A DNA stretch of 49,270 nucleotides. Origin: Lachnospiraceae bacterium (lineage in GTDB: Bacteria; Bacillota_A; Clostridia; Lachnospirales; Lachnospiraceae). This document shows positions 7,456-14,479 of this stretch, piece after piece. The stretch is taken from NCBI GenBank assembly GCA_009911175.1, contig QXWX01000007.1:1-49270 (forward strand), written 5' to 3'. The stretch's first letter is position 1. Each line of letters starts with the position of its first letter. A program made the translations under genes and the position numbers. Below the pieces are notes generated by a model that had not been told where the DNA came from, searched no databases, and was given only the letters and a program-made list of their open reading frames with translations.

Positions 7456-8763
7456 ATGAGACAAAGAGCAACGTGGCAGAAGCTGAAAACATTCGGTTCC
7501 TTTTGTCTGATCATGCTTCTGCTTCCCTATATTGTCACGGTATTTGTCCACGGAAAAGATTTTGAATCCCTTGGAAAGAAGGAAGAAGTATACGTAAATG
7601 TTAAAAAACCGAAAGCTTCGTCCGGCCTGTCTCAGCTGCAAAACAAGTCCGGCACAATAGAGACAAATGCTGCCGAAAATGTTTCCGGCGCATGGTACGG
7701 TCAGGAGGACCGGGAACCAGAAACAGAGATCGTGCAGGTCCCATGGGAAGAATATTTCATCGGTATTATGGGAAAAGAGATTCCTGCGGATGCGGAAATG
7801 GAACTCTTAAAAGCACAGGCCGTACTACTCCGTACCAAGCTCTATCAGGAACTGGATGCCCAGGAGACAAACAGCGCCCAGCCGCCGCCAGCCGGAGAGG
7901 CCAGCGCCCAGCCGCCGCCAGCCGGAGAGGCCAGCGCCCAGCCGTCCGCCGGAGAGACCAGCGCCCAGCCGTCACCAGCCGGGGAAGCCAGCACCCAGCC
8001 GCCAGCCGCCGGGGAAAATGACGCTCAGCCATCACAGGCGGCTCAGGAAAATGACATTCAGCCGCCGCAGGAAGCCCCAGTCCCGGAGCAAAAGGTTTTG
8101 GAAGAGGATTATCTGACCCGCCATGAGCTGGAAGAAAAAGCCGGTACATCCGAGGTGGATTCCTACTATGAAAATCTGGTCCGGGCAATGCGGGAAACCG
8201 AAAACCAGGTCCTTTTTTATCAGGACACCTATGCCCTTGCCCCTTTCCATCAGTCGAGCAACGGCCAGACCCGGAGCGCCCAGGAGGTACTGGGGGTGGA
8301 TAACTGCCCCTACCTTGCCGTGCGGGACTGCCCGTTGGATAAGGAGGCGGACTGCGAGATGCAGATCACGACCTTTGAGTACAAAGATATACAATCAAAA
8401 TGCAAATCATTTCTCGTAGCAGTGGCAGAGGCGGACGCAAATAAAACCTATCAATTCTCCGATTTCGAGATTATTTCCCATGATTCCGCAGGCTATGTGC
8501 TGCAGCTGCGCATTGGGGAGACTGTCTGCACCGGCGATCAGTTCCGGGATGCATTGTCCCTGGCTTCGAGTGCATTTTCCATCAAGGACTCAGACGGAAA
8601 ACTCCGGATTACGACGATGGGGAAGGGGCACGGGCTCGGCCTGAGCCAATGGACCGCCCAGAAAATGGCAAAGGCAGGAAAAAGCTATGAAGAAATCCTG
8701 CAGTTTTTCTTCGAAGGCACCACCCTGAAGGACGGCGGCCCTGTGAAAGAAAAATTAGATTAA
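7456..8763 (+). CDS. spoIID: Stage II sporulation protein D (peptidoglycan lytic transglycosylase)
   Basis: SpoIID degrades peptidoglycan during engulfment of the forespore, acting in the mother cell with SpoIIP and SpoIIM. This 435-residue protein has a short basic N-terminus, one membrane helix (about 13-32) and the SpoIID catalytic block VPWEEYFIGIMGKEIPADAE with the conserved Glu, followed by LLKAQAVLLRT. The family motifs HQSSNGQT and GHGLGLSQWTAQKMA also occur. It is longer than the usual 330-350 residues because a proline-rich repeat of SAQPPPAGEA-like units is inserted at about 140-195, between the catalytic block and the rest. GGAGG lies 9 nt before the ATG. spoIIQ follows directly, the order known from Clostridia. 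Confidence 0.92.
   Translation: MRQRATWQKLKTFGSFCLIMLLLPYIVTVFVHGKDFESLGKKEEVYVNVKKPKASSGLSQLQNKSGTIETNAAENVSGAWYGQEDREPETEIVQVPWEEYFIGIMGKEIPADAEMELLKAQAVLLRTKLYQELDAQETNSAQPPPAGEASAQPPPAGEASAQPSAGETSAQPSPAGEASTQPPAAGENDAQPSQAAQENDIQPPQEAPVPEQKVLEEDYLTRHELEEKAGTSEVDSYYENLVRAMRETENQVLFYQDTYALAPFHQSSNGQTRSAQEVLGVDNCPYLAVRDCPLDKEADCEMQITTFEYKDIQSKCKSFLVAVAEADANKTYQFSDFEIISHDSAGYVLQLRIGETVCTGDQFRDALSLASSAFSIKDSDGKLRITTMGKGHGLGLSQWTAQKMAKAGKSYEEILQFFFEGTTLKDGGPVKEKLD
7873..8050 (+). repeat. 30-bp-class tandem repeat inside spoIID
   Basis: Units of about 30 bp encode SAQPPPAGEA and degenerate versions (SAQPSAGET, SAQPSPAGEA, STQPPAAGEN, DAQPSQAAQEN). The first two copies are nearly identical, so the copy number probably varies between strains. 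The reading frame is kept throughout. Confidence 0.8.
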
Positions 8764-8780
8764 GAAATCCGATGAAAATA

Positions 8781-8809
8781 GAATAAGCCATCACATTTCT
8801 GGTAAAAAT
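8781..8809 (+). promoter_or_regulatory. SigF-type promoter for spoIIQ
   Basis: GAATA at 8781-8785 matches the SigF -35 (GYATA) at four of five positions. GGTAAAAAT at 8801-8809 fits the -10 pattern GGNNANANT completely, with a 15-bp spacer. Transcription would start near 8815. spoIIQ is a known SigF gene in Bacillus and Clostridioides. Confidence 0.65.
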
Positions 8810-8826
8810 ATAAGCCAGAGGTGATG
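8789..8826 (+). promoter_or_regulatory. Hairpin covering the spoIIQ ribosome site
   Basis: CATCAC (8789-8794) pairs with GTGATG (8821-8826), and TCTGG (8798-8802) pairs with CCAGA (8815-8819), leaving a 12-nt loop. The ribosome site GAGGTG lies in the 3' arm. A transcript from the SigF-type promoter would start at about 8815 and lack the 5' arm, while read-through from spoIID would contain it. Confidence 0.55.
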
Positions 8827-8829
8827 AAA

Positions 8830-9600
8830 ATGAATAACAATGAAAAGATGTCATTCCTAAAAGGAAAGGGCGCGGCAGTCGCTCTGGTGCTTTGCTTTGC
8901 ATCTGTGATCGCGATGGTTGGAGCATTTACCTACAACAATTACCAGAAGAGCATGGAACAGCAGTTAGCCGAAGCAGAGGAGCAGACTGAGGATCTCACA
9001 AAAGAGGAAAGTGAAGCAACGACGACAAACGACATCGTGCTTCCAGAAGCAGAACGCAATACATCCGATACAGAAGAGGAAGAGGATGAAACAGAAGAGG
9101 CTGAGGATGAAACATCTAAGGCGGAAACAGAAGAGAGCAATACAGGGGATGTGACCGCATCCGGCTACACCGCAGATGTCTGGTTTGGAGAGGAGAGTAT
9201 CTTGAACTGGCCTGCAAGCGGTTCGGTGCTGATCAATTACAGCATGGACCAGACCGTATATTTTTCCACACTGGAACAGTATAAATACAATCCAGCGCTG
9301 ATCATCGGCGGCGAGGTGGGAGAGACGATCGCGGCCTCAGCGCCCGGAATCGTGACAAATGTGGAGCAGGACGCGCAGACCGGCCTGACCGTTACGCTGG
9401 ATATGGGAAATGGGTATACTGCCGTATATGGACAGTTGAAAGAAGTGCCGGTGCAGATCGGCGACTATGTTGATACCGGAGCAACCATCGGATATTTAAG
9501 CGAGCCGACCAAATATTTTTCCATGGAAGGGCCGAATCTCTATTTTGAGATCCTCAAAGACGAGGTACCGGTCAACCCGCTGGATTTTATAGAAGGGTGA
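8830..9600 (+). CDS. spoIIQ: SpoIIQ-type forespore membrane protein, M23 fold, ligands lost
   Basis: SpoIIQ sits in the forespore membrane and binds SpoIIIAH from the mother cell to build the feeding-tube channel during engulfment. This 256-residue protein has one membrane helix (about 12-32), an acidic Glu/Thr-rich linker (about 40-115) and a C-terminal LytM/M23 domain. The metal-binding positions look replaced: the first His/Asp motif region reads KYNPALIIGG and the normal HxH region reads GPNLYFEIL, with YGQL where YGHL is usual. It is therefore probably a structural, non-catalytic domain. I chose the ATG at 8830, 7 nt after GAGGTG; ATG 8824 and GTG 8821 are alternatives. A terminator follows. 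Confidence 0.85.
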   Translation: MNNNEKMSFLKGKGAAVALVLCFASVIAMVGAFTYNNYQKSMEQQLAEAEEQTEDLTKEESEATTTNDIVLPEAERNTSDTEEEEDETEEAEDETSKAETEESNTGDVTASGYTADVWFGEESILNWPASGSVLINYSMDQTVYFSTLEQYKYNPALIIGGEVGETIAASAPGIVTNVEQDAQTGLTVTLDMGNGYTAVYGQLKEVPVQIGDYVDTGATIGYLSEPTKYFSMEGPNLYFEILKDEVPVNPLDFIEG

Positions 9601-9630
9601 TCTGCTGCAGAGATTCAGAATAGCAGGCGG

Positions 9631-9680
9631 AAGAACCAGACTTTTCAGGATGACCTGTGAAAGCCTGGTTCTTTTTTTAC
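9631..9680 (+). terminator. Rho-independent terminator after spoIIQ
   Basis: AAGAACCAG plus CTTTTCAGG pairs with CCTGTGAAAG plus CCTGGTTCTT, a stem of about 19 bp with one or two mismatches, followed by a run of T. It ends the spoIID-spoIIQ unit. Confidence 0.85.
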
Positions 9681-9743
9681 TTTACATCATTTCAGTTTTT
9701 CTGCTTCTTTGTACCTGCAAAATGATTTTTGAAAGGATTAAGG

Positions 9744-10010
9744 TTACTGCCTGCTTTTGACTGGATTGTCTTCTGATTCCAAGAGTTTTAACTTGTCTGC
9801 TCTTTTCAGGCGCTTGATGGCGTATTCCCGGCTCATGGCTTCCTGCCTGGTCTCAAATGCTTCAAAATAGGCGAGCGCGACCGGTCTTCTGGATTTTGTA
9901 TATTTTGCGCCTTTTCCTGCATTGTGCTCCCGAACGCGCCGCTCCAGGTCATTGGTCCAGCCGGTATACAGACTGCTGTCACGGCATTTCACGATATACG
10001 TATAATTCAT
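9744..10010 (-). CDS. GIY-YIG nuclease-domain protein (UPF0213/YhbQ-YazA type)
   Basis: The 88-residue protein is a single GIY-YIG domain. YTYIVKCRDSSLYTGWTNDLERRVREHNAGKGAKYTKSRRP gives the Tyr pair, the catalytic Arg and the His region. EAMSREYAIKRLKRADKLKL carries the conserved Glu. Length and layout match the UPF0213 family, proposed to act on DNA; its cellular role is not settled. AAGGAG precedes the ATG. It is monocistronic on the minus strand. Confidence 0.9.
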   Translation of the reverse strand: MNYTYIVKCRDSSLYTGWTNDLERRVREHNAGKGAKYTKSRRPVALAYFEAFETRQEAMSREYAIKRLKRADKLKLLESEDNPVKSRQ

Positions 10011-10076
10011 TGGTATTTCTCCTTAGCAAAAACATAGCCGGTAATATTCATTTGAGCTCCAACATCTATAGAGTCA

Positions 10077-10148
10077 GGCTGTTTCAAAATCAATTCCATG
10101 CTTTTTCAAATACAGTTGGCCCTTTTCTTCATCCTATTCAAAATTCAA
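10077..10148 (-). pseudogene. Decayed BrnT-type toxin fragment, minus strand
   Basis: Reading leftward from a TTG at 10148 gives LNFE, a stop, then DEEKGQLYLKKHGIDFETA and another stop. This is the N-terminus of BrnT-type ribonuclease toxins, normally [MK]FEWDENKNxxNxxKHGIxFExA. The conserved Trp codon is now TAG, one change from TGG. The rest of the gene is missing or unrecognisable. The identification rests on motif memory only. Confidence 0.55.
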
Positions 10149-10363
10149 CAGATTACCCCTTTTCTGTATTCAAAAATATACTCCAATTAATTCATATGTT
10201 ATCATAATTAGCAGAACTTGTCTATTTGCTTTAAAATAACATTCATACGCCTTTCCTGCTCATTACTGTTCACACCCTTTGGGTGTTCCAGTAACCCTAT
10301 CCACCAGAATGAATGTGCCAAAGCAGACATTAAAGAACCAGAGCGGCGGTAAAGGATTTATCA

Positions 10364-10483
10364 GAGAAAGTATTATTAAATCTTGTGGATATCTTATCTG
10401 CCTACGGCGACCAGATGGAAGATTATCAAAAACATGGTGTAGCGATAACGGATGAAGATTTAAAGCAAATAGACAAGTTATAG
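10364..10483 (+). pseudogene. Remnant reading frame of unknown family
   Basis: An open frame encodes VKDLSEKVLLNLVDILSAYG, then DQMEDYQKHGVAITDEDLKQ and IDKL before a TAG. It has a coding-like composition but no start codon or ribosome site, and stops lie just upstream. It precedes a second BrnT-like start with a good ribosome site. It may be the tail of a lost gene from the same toxin locus; no family is recognised. Confidence 0.35.
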
Positions 10484-10525
10484 CTATCACAAAAAAATTA
10501 TAGCCATATTTTAAGGAGGCACGCT

Positions 10526-10570
10526 ATTGAATTTTGAAGGGGATGAAGAAAAGAACCAACTAAATTTATA
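10526..10570 (+). pseudogene. Second decayed BrnT-type toxin start, plus strand
   Basis: AAGGAGG lies 8 nt before a TTG that begins LNFEGDEEKNQLNL followed by a stop. It matches the start of the minus-strand fragment at 10148 over about 14 codons, with the conserved Trp codon changed to GGG here. The two copies face away from each other, about 380 bp apart. Confidence 0.5.
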
Positions 10571-10650
10571 ATGATATGTTTCCACTTTTGCTATTTCCTA
10601 TATCACAATCATGACACATGAAGGGGCAAAAAAGGTGTAAATAACCAAAA

Positions 10651-10684
10651 AAGAGAAATGAGTGCTTGTCCACCCATTCCTCTT
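10651..10684 (-). terminator. Terminator of the rubrerythrin gene
   Basis: Positions 10651-10664 pair with 10671-10684 over about 14 bp with wobbles and a mismatch. On the minus strand the stem is followed by a run of six T. It lies about 30 bp after the rubrerythrin stop codon. Confidence 0.75.
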
Positions 10685-10713
10685 AAAAAGCCTTATTTTA
10701 TGCCGTTTTCATC

Positions 10714-11256
10714 TTAGCCGAAGTATCTCTTAAGAAGTCCTTCAAATGCCTTGCCGTGTCGAGCCTCATCTCTAGCCATCTCATGAACTGTATCATGGAT
10801 CGCATCCAGGTTCGCAGCCTTCGCTCTCTTAGCAAGGTCAAACTTACCAGCGGTAGCGCCGTTCTCAGCGTCAACTCTCATCTCCAGGTTCTTCTTGGTG
10901 CTGTCAGTTACAACCTCGCCTAACAGTTCAGCAAACTTCGCCGCATGCTCCGCTTCCTCGTAAGCAGCCTTCTCCCAGTACAGGCCGATCTCCGGATAAC
11001 CCTCTCTGTGAGCAACTCTTGCCATTGCAAGATACATACCGACCTCAGAGCACTCACCCTCGAAGTTCGCCCTCAGATCCTTGATGATATCCTCGCTTAC
11101 GCCCTGTGCAACACCTACTACGTGCTCAGCAGCCCATTCTCTCTCGCCTGCCTGCTCTTTGAACTTCTCAGCGCCAACGCCGCATACCGGACATTTTTCC
11201 GGTGCAGAATCTCCCTCATGAACATAACCACATACTGTACAAACAAATTTTTTCAT
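10714..11256 (-). CDS. rbr: Reverse rubrerythrin (peroxide-detoxifying)
   Basis: Rubrerythrins reduce hydrogen peroxide with electrons from NADH via redox partners and protect anaerobes from oxygen. The 180-residue protein has an N-terminal rubredoxin domain ([23 protein letters not shown], four iron-binding Cys), followed by a ferritin-like diiron domain with Glu/His motifs such as [29 protein letters not shown] and [13 protein letters not shown]. The rubredoxin-first order is the reverse type seen in clostridia. AAGGAG precedes the ATG. A PerR-like regulator lies 90 bp upstream in the same direction, so the two may be cotranscribed and peroxide-controlled. Confidence 0.93.
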   Translation of the reverse strand: MKKFVCTVCGYVHEGDSAPEKCPVCGVGAEKFKEQAGEREWAAEHVVGVAQGVSEDIIKDLRANFEGECSEVGMYLAMARVAHREGYPEIGLYWEKAAYEEAEHAAKFAELLGEVVTDSTKKNLEMRVDAENGATAGKFDLAKRAKAANLDAIHDTVHEMARDEARHGKAFEGLLKRYFG

Positions 11257-11346
11257 TTTTAAAAATCTCCTTTTCTTAGAAAATGTTTTTCGCCGTTTGC
11301 GGCGTACCGCAGTCTATACGCTGCGAACTTGGAATCCTCATTTCTT

Positions 11347-11751
11347 TCAGATCCCCTGTGACACTTCAGAGCAGTCACCGCATGTCCCATAAAAAATGGT
11401 GTTGCTGGATTCTATCAGGCCGTCAAAGTTCTCTGCGGCCGATTGATTCAGCCTGGTAATCTCTGCCATGTCCAGATCCAGATCCAGGATCCGTCTGCAG
11501 CATGTGCAGAAAAAATGATTGTGCGGCTGGATAAAGCCATCAAACCTGTCAATCCCGTCAGGGGAAGAGATCTTGACCGCCTCCCCGATCTCGGTCAGCA
11601 GCTTCAGATTCCGATATACGGTTCCGAGGCTGATATTGGGAAAATCCTCCCTCACATGCTGGTAAACAATATCAGCGGAGGGGTGCTCGTTGGTTGACAA
11701 CAGGTAATTCTTGATGGACTCTCGCTGCCGGCTGTACTTTAACGCTGCCAA
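11347..11751 (-). CDS. perR: Fur-family regulator, PerR-like
   Basis: The 134-residue protein has the Fur-family winged helix (HPSADIVYQHVREDFPNISLGTVYRNLKLL) and a C-terminal metal domain. Features of PerR are visible: RFDGFIQPHNHFFC supplies Asp and two His for the regulatory metal, and CTCC together with CGDC makes the structural zinc site. PerR senses peroxide by metal-catalysed oxidation of its His ligands and derepresses defence genes. The start is a TTG at 11751 with AGGAGG 6 nt upstream. A PerR-box-like palindrome lies just upstream and rubrerythrin just downstream, both supporting PerR over Fur or Zur, though the distinction is not proven. Confidence 0.85.
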   Translation of the reverse strand: MAALKYSRQRESIKNYLLSTNEHPSADIVYQHVREDFPNISLGTVYRNLKLLTEIGEAVKISSPDGIDRFDGFIQPHNHFFCTCCRRILDLDLDMAEITRLNQSAAENFDGLIESSNTIFYGTCGDCSEVSQGI

Positions 11752-11776
11752 AAAAATCCTCCTTTAAAATTAATAA

Positions 11777-11791
11777 TAGTAATAATTACTA
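11777..11791 (-). promoter_or_regulatory. Per-box-like operator
   Basis: TAGTAATAATTACTA is a perfect 7-1-7 inverted repeat, the architecture of the Per box (consensus TTATAATNATTATAA). It begins 25 bp upstream of the PerR-like gene, which suggests autoregulation of this gene and, through cotranscription, of rubrerythrin. Confidence 0.7.
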
Positions 11792-11949
11792 CAATCAAGA
11801 CTATAAATCATTTTTCTCAAAAAGTCAATGGGTAAATTGAAAGTTTTTGAAATTTGTTTTCTGACAAAATATTAGCTGAAAATGTATATAATATAGAAGG
11901 AATTGTTATAATATGTCAGAGTTTGCATATGAAAAGTCTGTAAAAATGA

Positions 11950-11978
11950 TTGACATGCAATTGATATACTGTTACAAT
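11950..11978 (+). promoter_or_regulatory. SigA-type promoter for the NlpC/P60 gene
   Basis: TTGACA at 11950-11955 and TACAAT at 11973-11978 are separated by 17 bp, a near-consensus vegetative promoter. The 80-nt leader contains repeated GTTAC/GTAAC words. The AAGGAGG ribosome site lies just before the ATG at 12064. Confidence 0.8.
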
Positions 11979-12063
11979 AACATCGTAACAAAATTTAACA
12001 TTTGTGTAACATTTAGAACTTCCTACAAAAGATAAAGTCATAGATTTCTTAAGGAGGTTTTAT

Positions 12064-13770
12064 ATGAAGGTAACACATGTGAGGCGAAAAGTGATGCTTT
12101 CTGCGCTGGCAGGAGCCATCATGATTCCGGGGAGTGTGATCCGGGCGAAAGCGGCTGACAGCAAGACAGAGAGTACGTCGCCGGTGCCCGTCGCAGGAAT
12201 CGAATCTGTGCTGACAGAGTGCCTTGAGACAAATGTGAAAGACAACATTGATCTGTATTTGATCCAAACAAAAGAGGGCGAGTATTTAAACCGGGCATTT
12301 TCTAATGTAAAAGATTTTTCTTACGTTAGGAATGCCCCCAACGAGGAAAGCGAATGGACAGGTAAGCTCTACGACGATTCCACAGTCACCGTTCTGGAAT
12401 ACAAGGGGGATTGGACGAAGATCCGTTCCGGGAACGTACAGGGCTATGTACCTGCCGATGCGCTATATACAGGAGATGAAGCAAAAAAACATGCAAAAGA
12501 CTACGAGACAGATGTGGTGACAGTCCTGGCAGACGTTCTTAATGTACGCAGCGGCCAGGGGACAGAAAATGAGATTTTGACACAGGTGATGTTCCGACAG
12601 CAGTATGAGGCAACCGGTGAACCGGTAAATGGCTGGTATCCGGTGAAGGTCGATGGATTCGACGGCTGGGTCTGCGGGGAATATGTGGAAGCCGAGACCA
12701 CATTTTCCTATGCGGAGTCAAAGGAAGAGGAAGAACAGCGCCTGGCATTGGGAGAAACAGATCCGCAGGTCCGGGGAACCATAAGGACCGCGCGTACAGG
12801 CGACGCCGCCGGGAACCGGACACAGCGGAATGGAACTGCCGAAACCCGGACGCAGGGCAACGGTACAGACACACGCAATTCAGGAAGCGGAACTCAGGCA
12901 GGAAAAGCGGCCGGGGTACAGTCGAACGAGACCCAGGCGAATGGTGCTGCCCAGTCAGGCAGCGAAGCCGGAATCCAGACAAACGGAGCATCCGGAGCGC
13001 AGAGCGGCAATGAAGCCGGAATTCAGGCGAACGGAGTATCCGGAGCGCAGAGCGGCAATGAGGCCGGAATCCAGGCAAACGGAGCATCCGGAGCGCAGAT
13101 CGGCAATGAAGCCGGAATTCAGGCGAACGGAGTATCCGGAGTGCAGAGCGGCAATGAGGCCGGAATCCAGGCGAACGGAGCATCCGGAGTGCAGAGCGGC
13201 AGTGAAAATGGAATTCAGGCGAATGAAACAGCCGGGACCCAGGCGAACGGAGCACAGACAGACAGCGCAGCCGGCGGAGTCAGCGTAGACAGTATGGGAA
13301 GACCCCAGTTCGACGGAAATGGAATGCAGGGTCAGGGAACAGACGAAACCCGCGGTCAGGCGGATGAGACACAGCAGGCGGACGGCGCGGCCGAGGCGCA
13401 GGAAGCTGAAGTTGTTGATTCCCAGCAATATGCCGGACAGGCAGTCATCGACTTTGCCTGCCAGTTCATTGGAAATCCCTATGTATGGGGAGGCACCAGC
13501 CTGACAAACGGCGCTGATTGCTCCGGGTTTGTACAGTCCGTATATGCGAACTTCGGAATATCCCTTCCGCGAACCACCTACGACATGGTAAACGTAGGGT
13601 ACGAAGTCACCTACGATCAGGCTCTTCCGGGAGATTTGGTATTATATGACGGACACGTAGGGCTGTATATGGGTGACGGAACGATCGTAAACGCAATGAA
13701 CGAGGCCCAGGGCATCGGAATCTGCACCGCCACTTATGCTCCGATTGTTACAATCCGTCGTGTTCTGTAG
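12064..13770 (+). CDS. Secreted NlpC/P60 peptidoglycan endopeptidase with SH3 domains
   Basis: The 568-residue protein has a signal peptide (about 1-31) and two bacterial SH3 domains at about 85-145 and 148-212 (FSYVRNAPNEESEW and DVLNVRSGQGTENE starts). A long Gly/Asn/Gln-rich linker with 16-residue repeats follows, then a C-terminal NlpC/P60 domain (about 460-568). Cys486 in NGADCSGFVQSVY and His531 in GHVGLYMG are catalytic. The third polar position appears to be Asn in IVNAMNEAQG. The family cleaves peptide stems of peptidoglycan, usually between D-Glu and the third residue. SH3 domains hold it to the wall. It is monocistronic, with its own promoter and terminator. Confidence 0.92.
   Translation: MKVTHVRRKVMLSALAGAIMIPGSVIRAKAADSKTESTSPVPVAGIESVLTECLETNVKDNIDLYLIQTKEGEYLNRAFSNVKDFSYVRNAPNEESEWTGKLYDDSTVTVLEYKGDWTKIRSGNVQGYVPADALYTGDEAKKHAKDYETDVVTVLADVLNVRSGQGTENEILTQVMFRQQYEATGEPVNGWYPVKVDGFDGWVCGEYVEAETTFSYAESKEEEEQRLALGETDPQVRGTIRTARTGDAAGNRTQRNGTAETRTQGNGTDTRNSGSGTQAGKAAGVQSNETQANGAAQSGSEAGIQTNGASGAQSGNEAGIQANGVSGAQSGNEAGIQANGASGAQIGNEAGIQANGVSGVQSGNEAGIQANGASGVQSGSENGIQANETAGTQANGAQTDSAAGGVSVDSMGRPQFDGNGMQGQGTDETRGQADETQQADGAAEAQEAEVVDSQQYAGQAVIDFACQFIGNPYVWGGTSLTNGADCSGFVQSVYANFGISLPRTTYDMVNVGYEVTYDQALPGDLVLYDGHVGLYMGDGTIVNAMNEAQGIGICTATYAPIVTIRRVL
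12955..13242 (+). repeat. Six 48-bp tandem repeats in the NlpC/P60 gene
   Basis: Six consecutive 48-bp units encode 16-residue blocks of the type SGNEAGIQANGASGAQ, starting at residue 298. The middle units are nearly identical, alternating A and V versions, while the first and last are more diverged. Unit length is a multiple of three, so gain or loss would only change linker length. Confidence 0.9.
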
Positions 13771-13850
13771 CAGAAGGGGCGAAATTGGGAAGCGGGACCG
13801 CTGCCTGTCGGTCAGCCGGAGAGCAGCATAGAATTGTGTCGAAAAGGTTG

Positions 13851-13893
13851 GGAAAGATATCTGACAAATTAACAGATATCTTTCCTTTTTTTT
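13851..13893 (+). terminator. Rho-independent terminator after the NlpC/P60 gene
   Basis: GGAAAGATATCTG at 13851-13863 pairs perfectly with CAGATATCTTTCC at 13873-13885, with a 9-nt loop and eight T residues after it. Confidence 0.9.
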
Positions 13894-14479
13894 CTTGCTT
13901 CGATCCGTAGACACAGGATGATTGAGAACCCAGTATCTTTCATAAGAAACTTTTTAGAATACCTGAGTATGCAGAAACGTTTCCCAAAAGCTTTCGCTTC
14001 GGACTGCTGCGCTTTTGTCAGGAAAAAGACGATACTGAATACATATTTTATCCCTGCTTTTTAAATAGACAGGCAATTTAGACTAAGGCCAGCCCCCTGT
14101 TCGCCTGGAAAAATGCGAAAATTGTAGATATATGATATACAAAATGCACAAAAATGTAAAATATTGTCGAATACAGAAAAATAGGAGTTTTCAACTTATC
14201 CACACTCGAATCACTAAAAAACGTGGAAAAACATAGAATTGTGAAAAGTTATCCACATTATCCACATAGAATTACCCCTTTTATGTGAATTACTTTGCTG
14301 CAAAAAAGAACGAACGTTTTGGTGAGTTATGATGAAATTAGGAATTTGTCGAAAAAAAGAGAAAAATATGTTGACTTTTAAGTAGTCAAAAAAGTTTTTA
14401 GAGCGGAAAAACAATTCTGAAAATTTGATGAAAAAATCTTTCTATAAAAAGATTTTTCCCATAAAAATATGCACAGCGG
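13894..14479. other. Long AT-rich intergenic region
   Basis: No gene is evident over about 590 bp. The notable content is three perfect DnaA-box sequences at 14196-14266, listed separately, surrounded by AT-rich DNA with A and T tracts. Minus-strand open frames here lack ribosome sites and recognisable products. Confidence 0.5.
14196..14266 (+). promoter_or_regulatory. Cluster of three DnaA boxes
   Basis: TTATCCACA, the strict consensus for DnaA binding, occurs at 14196-14204, 14249-14257 and 14258-14266, all in the same orientation. The last two are directly adjacent. No dnaA, dnaN or replication gene is in the window, so this is more likely a DnaA-binding control cluster than the main origin. 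Binding is inferred from sequence only. Confidence 0.6.

Larger units (their letters stand above)
10011..10650. other. Gene-poor region with decayed genes
   Basis: About 640 bp separate the GIY-YIG gene from the rubrerythrin terminator. Apart from the two BrnT-like fragments and the remnant frame, I see no intact gene. The composition is AT-rich, in keeping with decay. The minus-strand open frame at 10263-10490 lies opposite the remnant and lacks a ribosome site, so it is not called. Confidence 0.5.

Noticed and set aside
12955..13242. CRISPR-like regular spacing
   Set aside because: The 48-bp units are in-frame coding repeats without spacers, and no cas genes are present.
12539..13428. Long open frames on the minus strand opposite the NlpC/P60 gene
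   Set aside because: They mirror the Gly/Asn/Gln repeat region, lack ribosome sites and known domains, and the plus-strand gene is certain.
14196..14266. Chromosomal origin oriC
   Set aside because: DnaA boxes are present, but dnaA, dnaN, recF, gyrB or rpmH are absent nearby, and there are only three boxes.
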